In this document: positions 22,275 to 27,300 of the stretch, piece after piece
Layout of the letters: each line of letters opens with the position of its first letter
Numbering within the stretch: position 1 is the stretch's first letter
Source of the DNA: CAZFPA01 sp964520975
GTDB lineage: Bacteria > Bacillota > Negativicutes > Selenomonadales > Selenomonadaceae
Assembly (NCBI GenBank): GCA_964520975.1
Contig: CAZFPA010000021.1
Span: 1-27,300, forward strand
DNA: 27,300 nt
Direction: 5' to 3'
Notes under the pieces: generated by a model
Databases searched by the model: none
Seen by the model: only the letters and a program-made list of their open reading frames with translations
What the model was told of the DNA's origin: nothing
Program-made: the position numbers and the translations under genes

Positions 22275-22721
22275 TTGAAGTTATCAACAAAAGGACGTTA
22301 CGGGGTCATGGCACTGTACGAGCTCGCACTGCATTATGGAGAAGGTGCCGTTGCCTTAAAGACCATAGCGGAAAACCAGGGAATTTCGGAGCATTATCTG
22401 GAACAGCTCATGAGTGCGCTGCGCAATGCTGGGCTTGTAAAGAGCGTACGGGGGGCGCAGGGGGGGTATATGCTGGCCCGGGAGCCGGAAACTGTTACCA
22501 TCGGTGCCATCATCACAACGATGGAGGGGCCGATTGCACTGGTGGATTGTCTGTTGACCAAGGCGGGCGATAAGAATCAGGTCTGTGACCGGGCCGGCTG
22601 CTGCGTCACGCGTGGTGTCTGGGAAAAGGTTTGTGACAGTATCAGCGAGGTACTCGATCACATCACGCTGGCTGATCTCTGCAAGGATGGTGGCCAGCAG
22701 AGGAAAAGAGGGAAGCTATGA
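22275..22721 (+). CDS. Rrf2-family regulator, IscR-like
   Basis: 148 residues from TTG 22275, giving the standard Rrf2 start MKLSTKGRYGVMAL. GGGGTGAT upstream supports this start; GTG 22266 lies within that site. A winged helix with LEQLMSALRNAGLVKSVRGAQGGY is the typical DNA-binding domain. Cysteines at 92, 104, 109 and 110 fall in the region that holds the iron-sulfur cluster in IscR, with Cys92 at the same position as in E. coli IscR. By position it corresponds to Bacillus cymR, but the cysteines suggest cluster sensing rather than the CymR-CysK mechanism. It overlaps iscS by four bases, so it likely controls the desulfurase operon. Confidence 0.88.
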   Translation: MKLSTKGRYGVMALYELALHYGEGAVALKTIAENQGISEHYLEQLMSALRNAGLVKSVRGAQGGYMLAREPETVTIGAIITTMEGPIALVDCLLTKAGDKNQVCDRAGCCVTRGVWEKVCDSISEVLDHITLADLCKDGGQQRKRGKL

Positions 22722-23860
22722 AGCCGGTTTATTTGGATCATGCGGCTACGACGCCGCTGCTGCAGGAGGCTGCCGCGGCTATGCTGCCCTATATGACAGA
22801 GTGCTATGGGAATCCCTCCAGTCTGCACAGCTTTGGTCGGGCAGCGCGACAGGCCTGTGCGCGTGGCCGTGTACAGGTGGCAGGCTTGCTGGGCGCTGCG
22901 GCGGCGGAGATCTTTTTCACGAGCGGCGGCAGCGAGAGCGATAACTGGGCGCTGAAGGGACTGGCCTGGGCGCATCAGGCGCAGGGGCGCCATATCATTA
23001 CCTCCTCGGTCGAGCATCATGCGGTGCTCCATGCCTGTGCCTGGCTGGAACAGCAGGGCTTTACGGTGACGTATCTGCCCGTTGATGCGGCCGGGCGGGT
23101 GACGCCGGAGAGTGTTGTGCAGGCACTGCGCCCGGATACGATTCTCGTGAGTATCATGACCGCAAATAATGAGGTTGGTACGCTCGAGCCTATTGCGGCC
23201 ATCGGAACTTTGCTGCGGGAACGGGGCATCCTGTTTCATACCGATGCGGTGCAGGCCGCCGGACATGTGCCGCTGGATATGCGGAGTCTGCCGGTGGATG
23301 CGCTTTCCCTTTCGGGGCATAAATTCTATGGGCCAAAGGGGATCGGGGCGCTGTATCTGCGTCGTGGAACAGCTATTGCGCCGCTGCTGCATGGCGGCAG
23401 TCAGGAACGCGGCCTGCGGGCCGGGACGGAAAATACCGCTGCCATCGTCGGTCTGGGCGTGGCCGCGGAGCAGGCGGCTCTGCAGCTGAGCGCGGAGGCC
23501 GCAAGGCTTCGGGAGCTGCGGGATATGCTGGCGGACGGTATCCGTCAGCTGCCCGGCGCCTGGATCAATGGTAGTGATGAACGGCTGCCTGGTCATTTAA
23601 GCTTTGGGCTGGAGGGAATTGCCAGTGATGTGCTGCTGATTCGGCTGGACCTGGCAGGCTTCGCGGTATCGGCAGGCAGCGCCTGCAGCGCGGGTTCCCT
23701 GGAGCCGTCCCATGTGCTGGCGGCCATGGGGCAGTCGGCTGTGCAGGCCGGTGCCGCTGTGCGCGTGACCCTTGGACGGGAGAACACCGCGGCGGAGGTT
23801 CAGCGTTTCCTGACAGTTCTGCGACAGTCTGTCACGGAGATACGCCGTTCACAGCACTGA
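22718..23860 (+). CDS. iscS: Cysteine desulfurase (NifS/IscS family)
   Basis: 380 residues. This PLP enzyme takes sulfur from cysteine as a persulfide. PLP lysine is Lys202 in LSGHKFYGPKG, the catalytic cysteine is Cys323 in GSACSAGS, and the conserved His stretch SVEHHAVL is at about 97-104. The short loop around Cys323 marks a group I (IscS/NifS-like) enzyme. No iscU scaffold gene is adjacent. Together with mnmA downstream it resembles the Bacillus YrvO-MnmA pair dedicated to tRNA thiolation, so the symbol is by family, not by proven Fe-S role. Confidence 0.95.
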   Translation: MKPVYLDHAATTPLLQEAAAAMLPYMTECYGNPSSLHSFGRAARQACARGRVQVAGLLGAAAAEIFFTSGGSESDNWALKGLAWAHQAQGRHIITSSVEHHAVLHACAWLEQQGFTVTYLPVDAAGRVTPESVVQALRPDTILVSIMTANNEVGTLEPIAAIGTLLRERGILFHTDAVQAAGHVPLDMRSLPVDALSLSGHKFYGPKGIGALYLRRGTAIAPLLHGGSQERGLRAGTENTAAIVGLGVAAEQAALQLSAEAARLRELRDMLADGIRQLPGAWINGSDERLPGHLSFGLEGIASDVLLIRLDLAGFAVSAGSACSAGSLEPSHVLAAMGQSAVQAGAAVRVTLGRENTAAEVQRFLTVLRQSVTEIRRSQH

Positions 23861-23888
23861 GATCGTGTACAGAATTTTCGGGTTTTCT

Positions 23889-23917
23889 TTGACGGGGCAT
23901 TTGTAAAGCAGTATAAT
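23889..23917 (+). promoter_or_regulatory. Predicted promoter of the membrane/coiled-coil gene and mnmA
   Basis: TTGACG (23889-23894), 17-nt spacer, TATAAT (23912-23917). It would uncouple the following two genes from Rrf2 control, at least partly. Confidence 0.82.
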
Positions 23918-23963
23918 TTTTATAGAAGGAAGAATTGCCGATTATGGAAGAGGGGGTGGCGTT

Positions 23964-24692
23964 ATGCTGCAGTCCTGGTTAATGGGGGCTTCTTTGCAGA
24001 AGGTTTTCTTACTCGTTTTTGCCGTGGTCCTATTGGGGGTCGTGGCTGTGAGCATGCTCGTATGGCTGGTCCGCCATCGGGAAAGGCGGAACAATGCGCT
24101 GCTGCGCTGGGGAACGGGGCTTCTGCTGCTCTTCTTTATTTCAGTATCGGCGCTGGCGGCGTTTTATTCGTATTCTTATTTCACCATGAAACAGAAACCA
24201 CCGCAGGATGCTGGCGGTGCGGCACAGCTGGCGGAACAGCTCAAGGAGCCGGCAGCACCGGCAACGGCGGCCCGGGATGTCTCGGAGCAGGCTGAGAAGG
24301 AAGAGGCCAGGGATCTGGATTTGAAAACGGAGACGCAGCGGGAGCTGAGCCGGCGGCTCATGGGGGTGGAGCGCGAGCTTCGTTCACAGCTGCTATCGGA
24401 TGAGGAAGCTGTTGCTGCGGTGGATGCGGCCTATCAGTCGGAAAGCATCAATACCTATGAGCAGCTGGTACGCAAGGCAAAACTTGAGATCCAGCGGCGG
24501 GATCATATGATCCAGGCGATGGATGAGAAGATTGCGCTGATCAAGAATTCGTCGGCACTCAATGAGCGGGCCAAGCTGGAGGCGCTGCATGGGAATGTGA
24601 CGCGCAAAACGGATGCGGAACAGGAGCGGGCTGAGTATGAGACTGTACTCCAGCATGTCGAGGCCCATAAAGCAGATTATGAAAATTTATGA
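23964..24692 (+). CDS. Unknown membrane protein with two N-terminal spans and a C-terminal coiled coil
   Basis: 242 residues, family not recognised. Two hydrophobic spans lie at about 13-35 and 50-70. The short loop between them is strongly basic (RHRERR), so by the positive-inside rule both termini should face outside. After an Ala/Pro-rich linker (about 85-110), residues 110-240 are charged and heptad-like, suggesting a long coiled coil (for example YEQLVRKAKLEIQRRDHMIQ). No catalytic motif is visible. A GGGGGTGG site precedes the ATG. It sits between iscS and mnmA, 7-8 nt before the latter's ribosome site, where Bacillus has no such gene. A link to sulfur transfer is not supported by the sequence itself; an envelope role is equally possible. 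Confidence 0.85.
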   Translation: MLQSWLMGASLQKVFLLVFAVVLLGVVAVSMLVWLVRHRERRNNALLRWGTGLLLLFFISVSALAAFYSYSYFTMKQKPPQDAGGAAQLAEQLKEPAAPATAARDVSEQAEKEEARDLDLKTETQRELSRRLMGVERELRSQLLSDEEAVAAVDAAYQSESINTYEQLVRKAKLEIQRRDHMIQAMDEKIALIKNSSALNERAKLEALHGNVTRKTDAEQERAEYETVLQHVEAHKADYENL

Positions 24693-24708
24693 ATAAAGGA
24701 TGGCATTC

Positions 24709-25803
24709 ATGACAGGTAAAAAGGTTGCTGTCGCAATGAGCGGCGGCGTGGACAGCTCACTGACCGCGGCTTTGCTGGCAGAACAGGGCTATGATGTTAT
24801 GGGCGTAACGATGCGTCTGAGCGAGGAAAGCCGCGATTTCAATGCGGCGGATGACAGGGGATGCTGTTCCCTGTCAGCGGTAGAGGATGCCCGGCGGGTA
24901 GCGGAGGTCATTGGAATACCGCATTATGTGGTCAATTTCCGGGAGCTTTTTCAGCGGCGCGTCATCGATGATTTTTTGGCAGAGTATGCGCGGGGGCGGA
25001 CGCCGAATCCCTGTGTGGCCTGCAATCGTTATGTGAAGTTTGAGGGGTTGCTGCAGAAGGTCCGGGAGATGGGGGCGGATTATGTGGCAACCGGGCATTA
25101 TGCGCAGATTTTCCATGATGAGACTGCCGGAAGGTACGTGCTGGCAAAGGGCATCGATGTGCAGAAGGATCAGTCTTATGCGCTCTACCATTTGAATCAG
25201 CAGTCGCTGCAGCATTTTCTCATGCCGCTCGGGAGCTATACCAAGGTACATACACGGGAACTGGCGGAGAAGTACCATCTTCCGGTAGCGCATAAGCCGG
25301 ATAGCCAGGAAATCTGTTTTGTGCCGCAGGATGACTATAAGGCCTATCTGCAGGCGCATGTTCCATCCTGTCTGAAGGACGGCGATATCGTTGATTGCGA
25401 GGGCCATGTGCTGGGCCATCATCATGGGGTTCCGTTCTATACAATCGGACAGCGGCGCGGCCTGGGGATTGCAGCGGCGGAACCGCTTTATGTCGTGGAG
25501 CTCGATATGCAGCGCAACCGGGTGGTGGTTGGCACGGGACAGCAGGTTTTTGCGGCGGGACTGATTGCCGGTGATATGAACTGGATTGCCATCGATGCTC
25601 TGCAGGAGCCCATGCAGGTATCGGCCAAGATCCGTTACGGCAAGCGGGAGGGGGCGGCGGTAGTAGAGCCGCTTCCAAACGGGCGGGTGCAGGTCCGCTT
25701 TGCTGAGCCGCAGCGGGCTGTGACGCCGGGCCAGTCCGTGGTATTTTATGATGGGGACCGCGTCATCGGCGGCGGCGTTATCGAACGGGCTTTGCGAAAA
25801 TAA
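24709..25803 (+). CDS. mnmA: tRNA-specific 2-thiouridylase MnmA
   Basis: 364 residues from ATG 24709. MnmA adenylates and thiolates U34 in tRNA-Lys, -Glu and -Gln using sulfur from a desulfurase. The PP-loop is SGGVDSS at 11-17. The catalytic cysteine is Cys102 in NPCVACN, and the persulfide-accepting partner is Cys203 in DSQEICFV. The C-terminal part has the expected tRNA-binding beta-barrel (YTIGQRRGLG). The ATG at 24709 has AAAGG about 9 nt upstream; ATG 24700 is in frame but overlaps the ribosome site. The operon with the desulfurase gives the sulfur donor and acceptor together. Confidence 0.97.
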   Translation: MTGKKVAVAMSGGVDSSLTAALLAEQGYDVMGVTMRLSEESRDFNAADDRGCCSLSAVEDARRVAEVIGIPHYVVNFRELFQRRVIDDFLAEYARGRTPNPCVACNRYVKFEGLLQKVREMGADYVATGHYAQIFHDETAGRYVLAKGIDVQKDQSYALYHLNQQSLQHFLMPLGSYTKVHTRELAEKYHLPVAHKPDSQEICFVPQDDYKAYLQAHVPSCLKDGDIVDCEGHVLGHHHGVPFYTIGQRRGLGIAAAEPLYVVELDMQRNRVVVGTGQQVFAAGLIAGDMNWIAIDALQEPMQVSAKIRYGKREGAAVVEPLPNGRVQVRFAEPQRAVTPGQSVVFYDGDRVIGGGVIERALRK

Positions 25804-25806
25804 ATG

Positions 25807-25871
25807 GTACAGCGTTCATGAAATATCTGGATGGATTATTTGTCTGAATTTCCATCTGCCATGTCGTCAAT
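25807..25871 (+). repeat. Degenerate direct repeat, copy A
   Basis: About 65 bp starting 3 bases after the mnmA stop. It aligns with copy B (27154-27221) at 46 of the first 54 positions, including a run of 21 identical bases (25840-25860). It lies in the mnmA 3' untranslated region upstream of the terminator. Confidence 0.8.
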
Positions 25872-25890
25872 TTGTGTACGCTGTATGAAA

Positions 25891-25917
25891 GCGTGCGGGT
25901 GAGACCGCGCGCTTTTT
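25891..25917 (+). terminator. Terminator after mnmA
   Basis: GCGTGCGG (25891-25898) pairs with CCGCGCGC (25905-25912) with one G-T wobble, loop GTGAGA, then TTTTT. Confidence 0.88.
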
Positions 25918-25983
25918 CATTTGGTCAAAAATTTTTGTCACTTATTGAAATTGTGTGCAAAAATGTGTTTTTTAATGGAGAAA

Positions 25984-26025
25984 AACCCGGCAGGCCTTGC
26001 GAAAACCGGGTTGCTAGTGCATAAT
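25984..26025 (+). promoter_or_regulatory. Promoter with overlapping inverted repeat before the DUF2939-like gene
   Basis: TTGCGA (25997-26002), 17-nt spacer, CATAAT (26020-26025). An inverted repeat AACCCGG (25984-25990) / CCGGGTT (26006-26012) straddles the -35. It could be an operator; read on the minus strand it also resembles a terminator, since its 3' arm runs into TTTTTC. Confidence 0.55.
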
Positions 26026-26079
26026 GAATATAAAGAGCTGGACGGCTTTGGAATCGTCGTGGGCAAAGGGGATGGAATT

Positions 26080-27138
26080 ATGACGGGGAATCTTTCCAGG
26101 CAGTCACAATTGAAGATATTTTTTGCGGTGGTGCTGCTTTTGCTGGCGGGAGCAGGTGCGCTCTGGTGGTACTTTGCTCAGTACACGAAGACTCCTGAAT
26201 ATTCCATGAAGATGATTGAGGAGTCGGTTGCCAAACATGATATGGCGAAATTCCAGAAGTATGTCGATGTGGACCATTTGCTTGATACGGCCAGTGATGC
26301 ACTCATGGAAGGGCTCATTGATGCGGACCGGCCGATGTCAGAGGAAGCACGTACGGCTGTCAGCGGCTTTACGAAGATGTTCAAGGCACCGCTGGTGCTG
26401 AGTTTCAAGGCTGCGATCAACCACTACATAGAGTCGGGAGAATGGGGAACGGATGCGTCGAAAGCCGCAGACCAGGGAATTCCGATCGATTCAGATCTGG
26501 TGCTTGCCAAGTCTGGGCTGAAGGATCTGAGCTTCCGTCGCGTCGATCATGTCGCGGTGGATAAGGAGGCCGGGACTGCGGTTGCCGGAGTGCGCGTTTA
26601 TCAGGCGGAAGCTGGCGAGGAGTTCGTGCTGGAGGTCCGTTTTGTACGGGCGGACAGCGGCATCTGGCGGGCTTCAGAGATCCTGAACTTCCGTGATTTC
26701 ATTACCTTTGCGGCGCAGGCACGGCAGTCGCATATGCAGGAATATCTGGAGGACAGTGCTTCCATCATGGAACGGCACGACAAGAACGCGCGCCAGGTGG
26801 ATAAAAAGTTGCAGGATATCCTGGCTGCGGGGAGTCTGGGCAACGACGATACCCGCAGTACCGTAAAGAAGCTCATGCAGGAGGAGGCTATTCCGGACTG
26901 GCAGCAGCGCAAGGCTGAGCTGGAGGAGATGGAAGTTCCCAGTGCGGCGGGTACCTTGCATCGGCTGCGGCTGCGCATTTGTGATCTGCGTCTTGCTTAC
27001 GCGGAAGGCTATGCGGCCTGGATGGATGATAAACAGGCTGGAACCATCCGGGCGGCGGATGCCAAGCTCAAGGAGGCACATACCCTCGAGCATGAGGCCG
27101 CAATCCTGGTATCACAGGCCCGGGCCCGCATGAAATAA
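26080..27138 (+). CDS. DUF2939-like membrane-anchored protein of unknown function
   Basis: 352 residues from ATG 26080. One N-terminal span (about 11-33) is followed by KTPEYSMKMIEESVAKHD, then FQKYVDVDHLL, the pattern of DUF2939 proteins: a transmembrane anchor and a repeated-helix region in which each unit resembles a VD-containing motif. The middle (about 150-235) is beta-rich, and the end (about 250-350) is helical and charged. By topology the bulk should be extracytoplasmic. The frame is open 53 codons further upstream, but AAAGGGG sits about 10 nt before ATG 26080 and the promoter lies within the upstream extension, so the shorter form is preferred. It is flanked by direct repeats A and B. 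No function is established. Confidence 0.8.
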   Translation: MTGNLSRQSQLKIFFAVVLLLLAGAGALWWYFAQYTKTPEYSMKMIEESVAKHDMAKFQKYVDVDHLLDTASDALMEGLIDADRPMSEEARTAVSGFTKMFKAPLVLSFKAAINHYIESGEWGTDASKAADQGIPIDSDLVLAKSGLKDLSFRRVDHVAVDKEAGTAVAGVRVYQAEAGEEFVLEVRFVRADSGIWRASEILNFRDFITFAAQARQSHMQEYLEDSASIMERHDKNARQVDKKLQDILAAGSLGNDDTRSTVKKLMQEEAIPDWQQRKAELEEMEVPSAAGTLHRLRLRICDLRLAYAEGYAAWMDDKQAGTIRAADAKLKEAHTLEHEAAILVSQARARMK

Positions 27139-27153
27139 GAAGACTGTAATCTA

Positions 27154-27221
27154 GTACAGCGTGCACGAAATACCTAGTCGAATTACTTGTCTGAATTTCC
27201 ATCTGCCGCGTTGTCGTCAAT
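27154..27221 (+). repeat. Degenerate direct repeat, copy B
   Basis: About 68 bp, same orientation as copy A, beginning 16 nt after the stop of the DUF2939-like gene. The longest identical run with copy A is at 27187-27207. The sequence after it contains two hairpins and may be part of a longer element cut by the window end. Confidence 0.8.
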
Positions 27222-27222
27222 C

Positions 27223-27284
27223 GGCATAGCCACCGCTATGCCAGTCACAAGGGCATAAGCGATTCGCACGCTGCTGAAGCAGCG
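27223..27284. repeat. Hairpin cluster following repeat B
   Basis: A perfect GGCATAGC-CACC-GCTATGCC hairpin (27223-27242) is followed by CGCTGC-TGAA-GCAGCG (27269-27284). Neither has a T tract, so they do not look like terminators. No gene is visible from 27139 to the window end. Confidence 0.6.
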
Positions 27285-27300
27285 GCTCTCTGCGCATCAC

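Noticed and set aside
25921..26079. 53-codon upstream extension of the DUF2939-like protein
   Set aside because: The extension contains the predicted promoter and inverted repeat, has no ribosome site at its start, and would put a non-hydrophobic segment before the membrane anchor.
1..27300. Search by eye for CRISPR arrays, tRNA genes, transposases and phage genes
   Set aside because: No regularly spaced repeats, cloverleaf-like sequences or such protein motifs were seen; nearly all sequence is explained by housekeeping genes.

Overview
The window looks like a chromosomal core-genome segment of a Negativicutes bacterium, most likely in the Selenomonas/Mitsuokella part of the Selenomonadales. 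This is inferred from Firmicutes-type regulation (T-box before thrS, L20-type leader before infC, GAAC-N4-GTTC LexA-type boxes), Firmicutes gene orders (tig-clpP-clpX-lon-engB; rarA-rrf2-iscS-mnmA; miaA-hfq), a moderately high GC content, and an AhbAB siroheme decarboxylase pair. I could not run a database search, so the genus is a guess. Almost every gene is on the + strand. The exceptions are an 86-residue orphan gene (11304-11564) and thiN (17541-18245).

Layout. 114-6350: protein quality control (tig, clpP, clpX, lon) and the ribosome-assembly GTPase engB. 6393-7322: ahbA-ahbB, two Lrp/AsnC-like siroheme decarboxylase subunits, with their own promoter inside the end of engB and a nested inverted repeat ending at the start codon. 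7453-10182: a class I aminotransferase and a stand-alone GH1 6-phospho-beta-glucosidase. 10351-11207: rplM-rpsI. 11304-12024: a divergent pair, an unknown 86-residue protein and a YneA-like LysM protein, sharing an intergenic region with two LexA-type boxes. 12064-14275: thrS under a threonine T-box. 14536-14673: a 45-codon orphan small gene with its own promoter and terminator. 14736-16021: infC-rpmI-rplT behind an attenuator leader, with infC starting at ATT. 16082-18245: ktrA, a SpoU-family RNA methyltransferase and convergent thiN. 18413-20318: a UPF0173-type hydrolase, miaA and hfq. 20397-22178: dut and rarA. 22275-25803: an Rrf2/IscR-like regulator, a cysteine desulfurase, a membrane/coiled-coil protein of unknown function and mnmA. 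26080-27138: a DUF2939-like membrane-anchored protein lying between two degenerate direct repeats of about 65 bp.

How the genes fit together. The desulfurase and mnmA form a sulfur relay for tRNA 2-thiouridine, probably controlled by the Rrf2 regulator encoded first. MiaA and Hfq are further RNA-modification and RNA-regulation factors. The Clp/Lon block and trigger factor form a folding and proteolysis cluster. The most interesting accessory material is the putative SOS pair at 11304-12024, with a possible further LexA box before dut; the small orphan gene at 14536; the ahbAB leader; the unknown gene inserted in the iscS-mnmA array; and the repeat-flanked DUF2939-like gene. I saw no tRNA, rRNA, CRISPR, transposase or phage genes. 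Nothing here is proven to be a new system. The divergent SOS pair is the best candidate for an under-described module.
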